Assembly (NCBI RefSeq): GCF_002878395.1
Contig: NC_061114.1
Location: 142,841,275 to 142,905,274 of the forward strand
DNA length: 64,000 nt
Direction of reading: 5' to 3'
DNA from: Capsicum annuum
Taxonomy: Eukaryota; Streptophyta; Magnoliopsida; Solanales; Solanaceae
Shown: in pieces, positions 46,865 through 60,272 of the stretch
How positions within the stretch are numbered: the stretch's first letter is position 1
Layout: each line of letters starts with the position of its first letter
Made by a program: the position numbers and the translations under genes
Notes under the pieces: generated by a model
Seen by the model: the letters and a program-made list of their open reading frames with translations, nothing else
The model's database searches: none
Told to the model about the DNA's origin: nothing

Positions 46865-49351
46865 TGTAATACCCCGTATTTTCCTAGCCAAGATTAACCC
46901 TCAATTTATGCATTATCAAAAATAAAATTTTTGAAATACATAATAATTTTCAGATTTGATCCTACCATTGCTTAGGAAATTTGATTAACTTTCCAACGAT
47001 AAAAAACTCGCCTAAATCCAATAACCAAAAAGTAAGTAATGGCTATTTTAAGTTTCAGTCGATAAACATCGTCATTCAGGACAGTAGCGCATCACTGAGT
47101 ATATTAAAATAGAAATTTTTAATTTCTAGTGTTTCTCCACGATATTGGCACATCACGTTATTGACCCAGTTCACAATTGGCAGTTTCTATTGTACAAATG
47201 AAATTCCATCGTGTTGCGGTGCACTTCCAGTTCACAAACAAAGTGGCAACGCGATACCACCGTGTCGTTCCACCATAAAATTTCCCAGTTTTCATTTTCA
47301 AGGGAAACAATGCTATAGCATCGTGTTGCGCCTAGGGACCAGGTCGGGAAAATTTGTCAAAAAATTAAAGTTGTGCCCAGGGTTAAAATAGTCTTTTCCT
47401 ATGATTTTATTCAGCCTAAATGTGGGATTTATGATCTAAAAACATGTAAAACCCTTCATTATTCACTTTTCCCCAGAATCAAAAGGTAGTTCTCTCTCAA
47501 GAAAAAAACCCTAGTCTAAGAATCAAGGTCCTTCTTCAAGAATCTCCCTAAGAACCTTCAAGAACTTTTCTTTTGCGGTATGTTGGATGTTCATCCATGG
47601 ATCCTTACCTTCCATGGAACCCAAGAATCCCTTTTCAATAAACAAGAATTATGATTCATGATTTCCATGTTTTAATTTGATAGAATTTATGTTCATGATA
47701 TTATTTGAGTTTTAATCCATGATTTAAATTATAAGTTCCAAGGATTGATTCTAGTATGTGTTGAATTCCATGGTATTCATAATAAACCCTTCAATTTGCA
47801 AGATTGATTGTTGTAACCAAGTTAACCCTAAGTGTTTATGATTTAATGAACCAATTATGCTTTTTATGTGTTTTATAAATGGTCTATGAGAATGAAATAA
47901 TGTCATTATAGCATGCTAACATGTATTCCCCATTCATGTACAAGTTAATGCATTACAAGTGTTTGATGGAATGCCTCTATGAATGAATTATGACCAAGTG
48001 AACATTGTTATGTTATTCAAGATTGTTCTTTTCTTTAATTTTCATGATATCAAGTCCTGGGGTATTTAATACCCGACAGCATAGCTGTTTATTTAGAGCT
48101 AATGTCAGTTACAGAATAGTATTAGTCATGTCACGATCAGTAGTAATCTCAATCCGTTACAGAACTTAGTAGAATTAGTTAGTTACAGAACTTAGGAATA
48201 ACTAAGTAATCTTAGTGAATTTAGTCAAGTTCACTCCAGTATAACAGTTCAGTGTCCTTTAGTTGGGAGTAGGATTTAACACCAAGGGAACCCAAGGATG
48301 GGGGCTCACCTACCAGCAAAGGGTGTGATCCTTAGAAGCAATATTTGCGTTCATGAACTACATAGCCAGCATAGGTTGATAAATTACACCTGCCAGTTAA
48401 GGGTTGATAAGGTACTCTACCTGCCAGTAAAGGGTGCCTCCATTCTCATTTAGGGAACCTACTAGTAGAGGGTTACTCTTCAGCTTGTCTTTACCCGTGG
48501 CACGGTACTGATACCCTTCCAATTAGGGTTATAGATTGGAACCCAACTCAGTTATTAGTTAAGATTTAGGGCATGTCGGTTAGATGATTACCTCCCACAG
48601 TTTCAGTTTTAGTCTCAGTCTTTAAAATAGAACTCAATTAAGTTCTACAGAACCAGTACTTTCAGATATAGTCACTCAGTTATTAGTAACTCAGATTATC
48701 AGTATATTCAGTTATCAAATATCAGATATCAGATTCAGTTGCAGTATACTCAGTCACATTATGAACAGTATGTTCTGTAGTTATAGATCCTCAATGTTTC
48801 TAATCTAGCTCTTGCATGTCATTCAGTTAGTTATTAATCCTGCATATGAACTCATGCATTCATCCTTACCTCATTTAACATACCATTACATTCCCACGTA
48901 CTGACCGCATACCCGTTTCTGGTGCTATGATGTTTCATATCATACATTCAGACGCTCAAGTTTTTGCCATGCTTAGCCAGATTCAGCTAGCAGTAGCAGA
49001 TTTAGTAGTGAGTCCTCATTTATCGTGGATATACTTTTATTTCAGTACTTCAGCTTAGCATTATTTTAGTAGATGGAGTTAGTTGAGGGATTGTCCCATC
49101 AAGTCCACTTTTAGATAGTTTCAGTTAGAGGGTTTTCAAACTAGATTTTCAGACTGTATTTTAGATTAAGATGTTATGTTTTATCACTATTTCATATGTT
49201 TTGAACCTTATGTTATTTCAGCCCATTTTTCTGCATTAATTTTAGTGTTATTATTCAGTGCTCACAGCAGGTACCAGCTCATGGGTTAGCTTGTGGTCCC
49301 TCGGGATTGTAAGCATTGTGTAGTGCCAAGGTGCATACTCGAGGCGCTACA
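46865..49351 (+). repeat. 3' LTR of element F
   Basis: Aligns end to end with 42371-44851, with visible substitutions and small indels, indicating an old insertion. It ends gaggcgctaca. The palindrome reads GGGTAT-TTA-ATACCC at 48060-48074, the donor is changed to GCG/GTATGT near 47578, and ACCTACCAG..AGGGT motifs lie at about 48307-48480. Confidence 0.9.
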
Positions 49352-51599
49352 ACATCTGAATCACATAATCTGCCCTGAAAATAAAAAACACCATCTCTCT
49401 CTTAGGAGAAAACCTCTACCTTCTAATTCTAAACTATATTTTTCAACTTTAGCAAAATAGGATCACTATCTTGCTTTTCTTTCACCTTAACAACCTAAGA
49501 AGATTTCAAACCATTCTGAACCTAGACACTACCTTCGGTTGAATAAACCAACCAAAATCTTAACCAAGAAAGTTGATGAACCTCATAAACTAACTTTTTC
49601 TTATCATCCTCAATATTAGCAACACTACCCATAGACAATCTGCTAAGGGCATTATCCACAATATTGGCCTTACCCAGACGGTACAAGACACTCATATCAT
49701 AGTCTTTAAATAACTCTAGATACCTTCTCTAATAAAGATTTAGATCTTTCTAAATGACCAAATAATGAAGACTTTTGTTATCAGTGAACACATCAACATG
49801 GACCTATATAGATAATGCCACCAAATCTATAAGGCAAACCCGACTGCTGCTAACTCAAGATCATGAGTTGTGTAGTTCTTCTCATAAGGATTGAGTTGCC
49901 TAGAATAATATTCTATAAACTTAACTCATTACATCAAAATAAAATGAAGACCAACAGTGAAAGGATTACAATATACCACAAAACCATTTAAATACTTTAG
50001 TAGAGTCAAAATTGGAGCAGAGGTAAGTCTAGTGTTTAACTCCCTAAAAACTCTTCTTGCAAGAATTTGACCACTGGAATTTGACTTTCTTATAAGTTAA
50101 TCTAGACATGGAAGAAGAAATACAGGAAAATTCTTTGATAAAAGATTGGTAGTAACCGGTTAAACCCATAAAACTCTGATATCTAATAGAGAGATAGGTA
50201 TAGGCCAATTTCTTACTACTTTGTCATTGGGAATCAACTCGAATGCCTTCACCATAGATAATATGACAAAGAAATGTTGTCGATTTCAACCAGAATTTAC
50301 ACTTGCTGAACTTAGGGAATAAATGTTGATCTTTAAGAGTCTGCAAGACAATCCTCAAATGATCTACATGTTCACACTCACTATTGGAATAAATGAGGAT
50401 GTCATCTATGAAGACTATAACAAACATGTCTAAGTATTGATTGAACACATGTTCATCTGGTCAATAAAAGCCGCAGGAGAATTCATTAGTCCAAATGATG
50501 TATAAATTTAAAGTGACTATACCGAGTTCTAAAGGCTATTTTTGGAATATCACAAACTCTTACTCTAAGCTGATAATAGCTGGATCTGAGGTCTATCATT
50601 GAAAAACAATTTTCACCCTGAAGTTGGTCAAAAAAGTCATCAATCTTGGGGATGAGATACGTATTTCTTGATTGTGACCTTATTCAACTAGTAGTAGTCG
50701 ATGCACATTCAAAGAGAACCATCTTGCTTACGCACGAAAAGAACTTGAGCATCCCATTGAGAGATATTAGGCCATATGAAACCCTTATATAAGAGATCTT
50801 TTAACTGTTACTTCATTTTCTTAAGTTCAGCTGAATTCATTTTGTAAGGTGGAATAAAATAGGCTGGGTATTTTGAAGGAGATTTATTTCGAAGTCAATT
50901 TATTGCTTGGGAGGAACTCTAGGAAGATAACCAGGAAACACTTTTGGAAATTCATTTAATATAGAATCATGATTCCTTGACTCAAACAAGATGATAGATG
51001 TACCCCTTGGAAATTAGTTTTTTCCTTAAGAAATGAAATAAATTAACCTGTAGGCACTGAGGTACTATCATTCCACTCTATGACTGGCCTATTTGGAAAT
51101 TAGAACTAGATTATTCTATTTCTAAAATCAACGAAGGCATAGAAAGAGTAGAGCCAATTCATGCAAAGAACAACATCAAAATTGGTCATGTCTAACTCAA
51201 TAAGATCAACTGAGGTGATTTTCTAGGATACTGTTATTGGGCAATTTTTGTGTACCCATCTAGCTATGATTGATCTACCATCTGGAGTATAGATTGAGAA
51301 GGGTTCTTCTAGGATTTTAGTACTGATACACAAATCAACTGCTATAAAGGGAGTCATGAAGAAAAGTGTTTCTCCAGGATCTAACAATGTATAAACATGA
51401 AGGTGAAAGACTTTCAACATAACAATAACCACATCAAGAGAACCTTTCTGATCCTATCCAGTCAAAAGGGCATAAAAACTACCCTAATGTTGTCCACCAG
51501 TTCTACTAGAAGTGGCACCCTACTGAGTTCTGCGACTTACTGGAACTGTAAAAGAGTTAGACTGACTCTACTAATGAAAATCTTTACCCCTCTATGCAG
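49352..51599 (-). pseudogene. Element I pol, N-terminal part (protease, RT, RNase H)
   Basis: Protease at 51432-51223 with YTLLDPGETLFFMTPFIAV, where the catalytic Asp is intact, ending GRSIIARWVHKNCPITVS. RT lies at about 50850-50220, with the catalytic box FIDDILIYS kept at 50448-50224 along with LKDQHLFPKFSKCKFW. RNase H follows at about 50000-49700 and the RNase H-integrase linker reaches 49352, where F is inserted. Frames shift several times. This is the only RT copy here in which I can read both Asp residues of the active box. Confidence 0.85.
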
Positions 51600-52644
51600 T
51601 CATCGGGCATTCTCTCACTCAATGGCTTGACTTAAGACACTTGAATAAAGCATCTCTACTAGCCATGCATTCACCCTTTTGGTTCCTACTTTATCTCTTC
51701 TAAATTGGGTTGGTGCAACTACTAGTCACACTATCTTGGGACTTAGATCCTGGTGGTTTGTCTTGAGTATCCTACCTAAACTTGGTAACTGGAGAACTAA
51801 TAGAAAATAGGGATAGGGTTAAATATTTCTAGAAGAATTGAGAGAGATTTCCACCATCTAACCTCTATTGAGAGAAATTAAACTACCAATTCAGACCCTT
51901 TTATTCTCTCAATCGTTCTCTTTGATATTTACCTCTTTGATTTGTTGGGCATAAACCATCAATCAAGAGGTATCCATCTCCTTTACTAACATGATCATCC
52001 TACACTCCTTGACCATATCTTCCAAAACATTAGACATAAACTTAATCATTCGGGCCCTAGAATCAGCTACCATAGTCGGAGCATACCTTTCCAATTAAGT
52101 AAACTATAATGAATACTCTTTCATACTCATATTGACCTACTTTAGGTTTATGAACTCCTGTAACTTTTCTTTCCTTAAATCAAATGGAAAGAATCTATCA
52201 AAAATGCAATAATGAACTCATCCCACTTTAGTGGTCGTGCGTCAGTACCTCAATCTTTATTCCACTGGTTATACCAAGTGTGAGCCACTCCTGGCAATAA
52301 TAGGCAACCAAAGCAGTGCTTTCATAAAAAGTTACACCCATGATCTCAGTCACTTTCTTAACACTATCTAGGAACTCTTATAGATCTTCTTCATATTTAG
52401 ACACAAAGAATACTGGCGGATTCATTTGAGTGAAGTCCTAAATTCTAGTTGTCACCGTATAAATAGTTGTGTTGGTTGGGCCAACAACTTGTTAGTTATT
52501 TTTAGTTGTTTTGGATTGAGATAATAATGTTAAAGTAGACCTGAACTCAACATGAGAGACCTACTCATTGAAGGGGTCTTCGAGAATAGGCAGAGGTGAT
52601 TGTTGATTTCCGTTTCTCCATCTGTTAATTCTCTTAGGAGGCAT
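51600..52644 (-). pseudogene. Element I gag, degenerate
   Basis: Starts at ATG 52644-52642 with MPPKRINRWRNGNQ. A stop soon follows in DPFNE*VSHVEF. The knuckle at about 51608-51650 reads FKCLKSSH then a stop and VRECP, so the first Cys and the Gly pattern are lost. The core gag segment around 52150-51960 is recognisable but shifted. The acceptor-like site seen in A and F is not preserved upstream (gatataaaaa). Confidence 0.8.
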
Positions 52645-52846
52645 TTTTTATATCTTGATAGAGGACGAGGTAGATGAATAATTTTAATAGATTTTACATT
52701 CTATCGCACGATATAAATCATCAAAGAAGTGAGACTTCCCTAACATATTTCATAGCATCTCACTTATAGGTGTCGTACATTTCACACCCATGAACCAGAC
52801 TCTACTTAATGTGGCTTTTGGACACCCTAGGACACTCTAAACCAAC

Positions 52847-52859
52847 TTATCTGATAACA
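52847..52859 (-). other. Decayed primer-binding site of element I
   Basis: Plus strand ttatctgataaca compares with gctctgatacca of A and C: tctgata is kept, the ends are changed. Confidence 0.65.
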
Positions 52860-52864
52860 AGTTC

Positions 52865-55035
52865 TTAAAATACGAGACTCCCCCCTAGTCATAACACGAG
52901 TCTTAAAGTGACAAGCGACCTCAAGCTAACTCAATGGCTGGCATAACACTAAGAATACTAAAATTTAACAAAATACTAGGAGGAAGCTAAACTAAAATAA
53001 CTGGTGGAAATAATAAAAATGTAAAATTAAATATCGACCAAAATAAGAAGTAGAACTGTCTGACAAAACATCCCACTGAAAATCTAAACATTTGTTTGAA
53101 AGCCTTTAAATCTATAGTAGTTTTTGGAACAAGCCCCCAACTAACTCCAACTGACTAAAATAAAATAAACTAACAAGAAAATAAAAAATAGATAACTAGT
53201 TCTAGAATGATGAGGACACACCAAAGCTACTATTGAGTAGTGCGGGAACTTCTACGTGCGATCCAGGTACTGAATGTCTAAACCTATATTATAAGAAAAT
53301 ATAACATAGAAAAGAATGCGATCAGTGATTTAAATGTACTTAGAATTTGATGTGAGAGAACTAACTAAATATAAGTTGAACATGAATGCATGAAATATGA
53401 TGACAGAATGCAAGACTAAATATTATCATGTACTAAATGAAAACTTAATATCTAAATAGCTTAATATAAGGTCATGACAATTTTAAAACAAAACATAATC
53501 TAAACATGACATGAGGACTGTGGGAGCTAATAGTAACTGATATGCACCAATCTTAGCAAATCGGGGTCAAATCTATAACCCCAGTTAGAAGAGTATCAAT
53601 TCGTTGCCAAGTTTACTAACACTGTCTAGGGTGGATCCGATAAATTAATGTCCCGAAGGATTAGGGTGTTAGTCCTTATTGGCGAGTGACCCCTTATAAC
53701 CTATGGTGGTGTTGTAGTTCTGGAACATAGGAACTTCTACTATAGGTCTTAATACTAACTAATGGGTGAACCTTCATCCCTATGTTTAGTTGGTGCTAAG
53801 TACCACTCCTAACTAAGTGACGTTGAAACTAATATATATTCTCAATATAGTAATATTCTTAAAGATAGAAACAACTAATATATATGATCAATATAGTAAT
53901 ACACTTTTAAATAGCAACATATGCATAATCTAAAGTGCTCAAAACATGTCAATAGATACATGCATGAAATCCTAGGTCTCGTGTGTTCATAACCCACCAA
54001 CTCTGACTAATACAACTGAACATGATAATACTAAAAAGCTGATCATAATTGGGAATTTCCTACTTCAAGGTAAAACTCAATTATTTATCAAATAAAGGGG
54101 TAATTATGAATTTGTGAATGTGAATATGGTTCTCATACGGGAAAAATCAATACTCATGATTTAATTACAAGAACAATTGAAAGAATTAAGGAAAACTCAT
54201 ACTTGACCTGGAACCCAACTTGAAGGGAAAGTAAACTTAAGAATTTATAAGTATTTAGGACTCAATGTGTGGCAGGGAACCACTGATAAAATCCCATATA
54301 CTTGGAGTTAGATTTCTAAAAGAACTTCTTGGAATTTGTGCTTAAGGTTGTGCTGTGTTGTTGGAGAAGATAAAATTGCCCCTTTGTGCTAAGTGTTGAA
54401 TGATTCTAAGTTTAAGAGGTTTTAGGGTAATATTCACCCCTAATAACTGGTCTTGGAGTGCTCAAACAATGTGGGTTTTGGTTAAAATAATGGAAAAAGA
54501 CCTAAAATCACCTTTTATATCATGGAGGAATTTCTAGGATATAGTTTTACTAGCTCAAGTAATGACTCATTTGGTCTGATAACGCGTCGTGCCTGGAGTA
54601 ATTATCAGAGGACCTAAGCCTTAGACCCTCACAAGTATGACAATGACTTCTCACCTAACAAATCAATAGGACTGATAATGGGTCATTAGAAAGAGTTATT
54701 AGCAAGAACTTGATTTATTGGATTCCTTATGTTGTGACAATAGGTCCACCTAACTACTTGTTAGGATCGATAACAAGATGCATACTGGACTTGTCCCAAT
54801 AAGCTGAAATTTGGGATCCTTCCCTATTTTGGAAACGACAACCCATAAAGACTCATTATGTCAGACCATGGATCATTGCCAGAGTCATTGTCACTGGCAG
54901 TTGACAGGCCCTCGGGCTAATTTTCTAGAACTTCTTAGTATGATAACATATTAAGGTAAGACTAGTGGCATTGGAAAGACAATTCAATTGCCTATATTTT
55001 GATGGGTCTAGAGCTTAAAAACTTTGGGTATCACA
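52865..55035 (-). repeat. 5' LTR of element I
   Basis: Starts near ttaaaatacgagactc and ends gggtatcaca; aligns with 38720-40829. It contains the repeat block acctaacaaatcaataggactgataatgggtc at about 54590-54900 and a changed donor (AAGTATAT at 54298-54303). It has no GGGTAT palindrome. Confidence 0.85.
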
Positions 55036-55040
55036 GCAAG

Positions 55041-55327
55041 TCAGGGGTACAGATGCCACTATATTTACCTGTTGTCACATATGGGTTACTTGCAGGCCCA
55101 GGTAAGCTAGTAGGTGCACATTGTGTGTTTTTAGCTCTGTTTTACACTCTTTTGATCCCTTAAAGTCCATTTTATCCTTTGTAGAAGTAATTTCTAATAT
55201 GTAGCTTACTTTTTAAGGTATTATAATTTTATCAAGCACCTCTCTTTTCATGAACACTCCTTTGAGTACTTAATATTGCTGAGCTTAGCTTCTAGTGAAG
55301 GGCCTTGAGCACATTCAGATTGTATCA
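55041..55327 (-). repeat. 3' LTR of element H, proximal part
   Basis: Resumes the H LTR after element I (gcaag duplicated at 55036-55040) and ends attgtatca at 55327. It matches 61785-62078. It contains the start of the LTR in element sense, TGATACAATC. Confidence 0.87.
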
Positions 55328-58300
55328 TGCTCTTCATAATGATAATAATTTAACCTTAAATTCATGGGTTTATTATCTTTTAGTATGTCAAAGAGTGAGA
55401 TATTACACTCATTGAAGATGTTGTGCCCTTGATATTTTGAAGGAATAGTAATCTTATAGGTATTACTATTTATCCTCTCATGTAATTGATATGGTCCATC
55501 ACATAGAGGCATAAACTTGACATTTCTTTGGGTTTGAAATACCTTTATGGATATGTATCCATGCCCAATTATTTGGTTGAAGTACAAGCCTTTTCTGTCC
55601 CTCATTCATTATTTTGGCCAGTTCTTGATTCTTCTCAAGGCATACTCTCACCTTCCCCTGTATTTTCTTTATTGCTTCTTCACTTTTTTTTCATTTAAGA
55701 TAATTTCAATATCACTAGACAAAGGAGATAGATCTAAAAGGGTTAGGGGTTAAAACCATAGAAATATATAAAAGGACTCATACCAATAATTGTATAGATA
55801 ACATGAATATAAGCAAATTTGACTAAGGGTAAGTGTTCATCCCAAGTGACCATTTTCCCTCTGTTAAGGTGCATAGAATAGAACCTAAGGTTCTATTTAA
55901 CACCTCTATTTTCCCATCAGTTTTTAGGTGTTAAGACATTGAGAAAAGCAATTTGGTTCCATGTAAAACCCAAAATAGCTCCCAAAAGTTACTAAGGAAC
56001 ATAGAGTCCCTATCACTACTAATGGGGTAAGGGATTACGTGTATTTTGACAATATGTTCTATAAACATAGATGCCACATTTGGAGCATCACCATTTTTAT
56101 GACACGAAATGAAGTGGGACAACCAATCAACCACTACAAAGATACTATCACTACCCATCCTTGTCCTAGGAAACCCAAAAAAAAAATCCATTGAGATATC
56201 AAGCCATAGGTGTAGGGGAGTGGGTAGTGGGGTATACAATCCTTGAGGAAGAATGTGGTATTTTTGACTTCTACAATCTATATATTTACTACAAATTATA
56301 GAAACATCTCGATGCATCTTGGGATAACATAATTGTTCTTGTAGTATTCCAAAGGTCTTGTTAATTCCAAAGTGACCCATCATACTAACATCGTGTTCCT
56401 CCCTCATAAACAACCCAATCTATGATATTGAGGGAGCACAACCTTTTACCTTTAAATAAGAAACCCCCAAACTTGGAATAGGGTATAGAAGTTTTATCCC
56501 TAATATATCTTTCCCTATCCCATTCCTTACACTCTTTGAAGACTTGAGATAACTCGGGGTACAATGTCTTCAAACATTGAAAACCAATAAATTTAGAAGA
56601 CAAGGTGGAAACCAAAACATTCTTTCAAGACAAGGCATTGTCTACTAATTTCTGTTTTCTCTCTTTGTATTAGATTGCGTAAGGGAAATTCTCCAAGAAT
56701 TCAATCCAGTAGTCATAATGTTTGTTTGACTTCTCTTAGGCCTTATGGTATTTCAAAGACTCATGGTCAGCTTAGATAAAAAATTACTTAGGCTAGAAGT
56801 AACCAAGGCATACAATTCAGGATCATACTTGGAGTAATTCAAGGTTGCGCCTTTGAGATTTTTGCTAAATTTTGCAACAGTCATTTGGTCTTGTATTACG
56901 ATGGTTCCAATTCCTATTTGGCTAGGATAACATTCAACTTCAAACATTTTTCCAAAGTCAGGAAATTACAACAAAGTGGTGGAGCTAAGCATTATTTTTA
57001 AAAGTTTCACATGAATTTGCTTGATGTTTACTCCACTTGAATGGATTATCCTTTCAGAATACCTCTGTCAATAGGGCAGCTATTGTGCTAAACCATTTGA
57101 TAAACATTCTATAGATACTAGACAATCCATGCAAAACTTCTCACATCACCAATGAATTATAGAGTTTGAAAATTTTTTATAGCATCTATGTTGGATTAAT
57201 TTACTTCAAAACTCAACAACTTGCAACAAATCCCCAAAATAAAACTCCATTCAAACAAAAGGACCATTTCTCAAGATTAGATAATGTTTCTCCTTCGTAA
57301 GCATCACAAAAATGCATCTCAAATATTTAGAATGATTGTTTATGAAATTGATATAAACTAAGATATAATCAAAGTACACCAACAAAAATTTCTTGATAGA
57401 TTATTTCATCACATGATTCATTAAATGCATAAAGGTATTAGGAGAACTAGTGAGACCGAGACCGAATGGCTTCACCATCCATTTATAGAAAACCAAATTT
57501 TGTCTTGAAGGTGGTTTTCCATTCATCATGGGGATTCATCCAAATTTTATGATACCCACTCCTAATATCTACTTTTTAAAACACACAATAACCATTCAAT
57601 TTATCAAACATATCATATAATATTGGGATATGATGGGTATAATTATTTGTTATCTTTTTTATTGCCCGACAATCAAAACGCATGTGCCATGTACCATCTT
57701 TATTTGGAACTAACAATACCAGAACTACACATGGACTCATTCTTTTCTTAATATACCTTTTATTAAGGATTTCCTCAACTTTCCTTTAGAGCTTTTTGGT
57801 ATCGATGGATTACTTTGATAAGTTTGTTTATTTGAAAATTGAGAGCCCGATGCGAAATCTATTTGATGCTAAATTCCCCAAAGTGGGGGTAATTATTTTG
57901 GTAGCACCTTTTGGAATAAATCTTTAAATTCCTACAGAACTAGAGAAATAGAATGGCAATAAGAGGAGTAGAGTGATTAGTATGAAAAGCACGGGCTAGG
58001 AGAAGCATGGATGCTTTATCATTATGTTCTTTGAAGAAATCATTGTTTCTAGTTATCTTCACCATGGGACTCTTTCCTTCAACCTCTTTATTTCTCCTCT
58101 TCATCCTTCTCCTTTGTTTGGGTTATCTTTCCCCTTTATTCTTACCCTTCCTTTTTATTTCTCACATTCTTTGGTGAACCTCTTTCACTTGTGATAGTGA
58201 AAGAGAATGACATGTTTAGTTCTGACCATTTAACTCAAAAGAATATGTACTATTCTTTCTATCATGTTTGGTTAAAAAATTATATTTCTATGGTCTTCCA

Positions 58301-58530
58301 AGAAAGATATAACAAGCTTTTATGGGTATCATATTATAAAGCATCTCATCGTGATAATTTCCAACCTTGGATTGAATCACCACTTGTCTAGTCATGTTCA
58401 ACTCTCCATATTCATTTAGCTATTGGAGTTTGTATAGTGTGGCATGTTTGATTGTGGGTAACTTCAACAAATCAATCATTGTGGCACTAGCCACATTATT
58501 ACAACACCCACTATCAATGACCAAGGATCA
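55315..58530 (-). pseudogene. Element H pol (protease, RT, RNase H, integrase), degenerate
   Basis: Coding order: protease IDSGCCNNVASATMIDLL near 58517-58470; RT with [23 protein letters not shown] near 57720-57520; RNase H at 56947-56753 (FEVECYPSQIGIGTIV, KNLKGATLNYSKYDPELYAL); integrase zinc site GHFGINKTFGIL..CSKYIDC and core WLDISMDFFFGFPRT, DSIFVVVDWLSHF, ISSDRDSMFLSNFW at 56413-55931; C-terminal block KFMPLCDGPYQL at 55605-55315. The core Asp residues and the DRD are retained. The stop codon (55315) falls inside the 3' LTR. Stops and shifts between blocks make it inactive. The sequence style is chromovirus, Reina-like; clade assignment is tentative. Confidence 0.87.
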
Positions 58531-58699
58531 CACATTCTCCTTGATAAGACATTTAGTATGGAATAGATTTTCCCTTTGACTAGGATCATATAATGCCTTA
58601 CTAATCATTGTGCATCTCCCAACAAATTTTGGGACGTTAAACTCTCTATATTAAGGCCAAGCATCCTTATTATCTTCCACAACTTTCTCATTTTTTTGG

Positions 58700-60272
58700 A
58701 TCTCCCTCTATCTTGGGCTTCTTTATAATTATTATCCTCCTACCCTACCTCTTGTCTAAGATACTACATTCTCCTTTCGCTAAGGATTGCATTTCTCTTG
58801 TTAGAACATTCATTTTCTTTGTTTGTCCACCTTGATATTTAAAATATTGAAAACGTTTAGTATTGGAAGTTGATATTTGCTACCTTCAATCCTTGGTGAA
58901 TATTTTGAAGTATTCTTTTCCATGGGTTTCTTGTCATATAAATTATTGATGTCCTTTCCTTTGTTCTTCCTTGATAATGGTTGAGCTACCTCTTTGGTTT
59001 TACCCCATGATTTAGTGGGTGAGTATCCTTTGAATTTGAATGATGCCCTCTCCTTGATTTTCCACTCAACTTCTAAGTCTGCTTGAAATATTGCTTCGAG
59101 GATAGGAAATATATGGAAAGTCATTTATGAGGCAATATATTCACCCCATCATTGAGTTGGATGATGGCATATTTTGTGTTCTCATGATACTCAACCGTTA
59201 ATATCAATTTTTGAAATTTGCTGTGGTAGGTTAAGAAATCCTTTTCTCCTTGCCTTAGATTATACAACTTAGCAAGCAAAACATCCCTTTACCTTTCTGG
59301 CACATACTACTCTCTCATAAGGCCCTTTAATGCATCCCATAATGGTTGTTGTACCTCATTTAAAACATTTACAAATCTCTTGGCATAGTCTGACCAAGTA
59401 ATAACAAATTCCTCAAATTGGCTTATAGCCTAGCAACTCTTCTTGACATCAGTGGGATTATTGAATTAAAAGATCCTTTCATAAGTGGACTCTGATTTTA
59501 GATAAGCCTTGGGATCACTCTTTTCTTTGAAAGTTGGAAGACTAATCTTTAGTGAATATATCTCAATCTTTATTGCCATTTTGAACTTAATAATAGTTCC
59601 ATTGGTCATCTCTTTGGGAACTTCCCAAGTTTTATCTTCTATAAGGCACTGTACCAAACCCTCCACCTCAACCTTTATTTCCTCCTTGACCTATCGGTCT
59701 ATTACTCATGTTCTCTACATACATGTTCACTTTATCATATGCTTCAAAATTTACTTAAGAATCATCTCTCCCTTCTTTCTCGATTTGGATGGCTTGGCTT
59801 TGGTTTAGTGAGACTTGGAATGAGGAATTTTTGTTTAGTGGAGGTTAGGGTATTTATTTTTGTGGTTCCCCTTGGTTGGTCTAGTTGAATTGGGATTGGG
59901 GTTGACAAATGAGATTTTTGTTATATGGATATATTGTGGTTTGTGTAGTGGTGTCTCTGGTTGGTGTAGGTGGATTGAACACTTGGTGAAGTGTTTTCGA
60001 GGAGATAGTAGTAGATGTGTTATGAGAATAAACGCTATATGAGGCATGGTACTTTTGGGGTATGGAATGGGTAGAGTCTAGACGACCTTTAATTTTCACA
60101 ATCTTCCACCCATGGTTGGTACACTTCCTTAGAGTGTGGTCAAGTGACATTCCATGGATCCTACTTTTTCCATCCAAGGATTTTATTTTATGGGTTAAAG
60201 ATTCAATTGCTGCAAAGATTGCATTCAAAGTATTGATGTCCAAGGTTGGTGCTGTTCTACCTACTGAAGCCA
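58700..60272 (-). pseudogene. Element H gag, degenerate
   Basis: Start ATG at 60272-60270 (MASVGRTAPTLDINTLNAIF). A low-complexity Ser/Thr/Pro/Gln-rich region follows at 60050-59880; the core segment TIIKFKMAIKIEIYSLKISL with FKEKSDPKAYL is at about 59600-59480. A basic tail KERASFKFKGYSPTKSWGK lies at 59050-58980, preceding a likely knuckle that I cannot read clearly. Frames change near 59850 and 59460. It is unrelated in sequence to the MPPK-type gag of the other elements. Confidence 0.8.

Larger units (their letters stand above)
42371..49351 (+). mobile_element. Element F: gag-only, non-autonomous gypsy element
   Basis: Complete structure on the plus strand: 5' LTR, Met-tRNA primer site, gag, 3' region, PPT and 3' LTR, but with an internal region of only about 2.0 kb. 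RT, RNase H and integrase are absent. Inserted in the integrase of I in the opposite orientation: left flank atatc, right flank acatc, a 5-bp duplication with one mismatch. The LTRs are homologous to those of C and D in reverse orientation, so F may have been mobilised by enzymes of that family. Confidence 0.9.
38720..55035 (-). mobile_element. Element I: Ty3/gypsy (Tekay-like) retrotransposon inserted in the H LTR, split by element F
   Basis: LTRs 38720-40829 and 52865-55035. The left flank ends acaag (38715-38719) and the right flank starts gcaag (55036-55040), a 5-bp duplication with one mismatch, matching the uninterrupted H sequence cgcaagtcggg near 61790. The internal region is gag-pol on the minus strand, with pol interrupted by F at 42371-49351. 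Without F it is about 9.3 kb. Stops and frameshifts are frequent. Confidence 0.88.
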
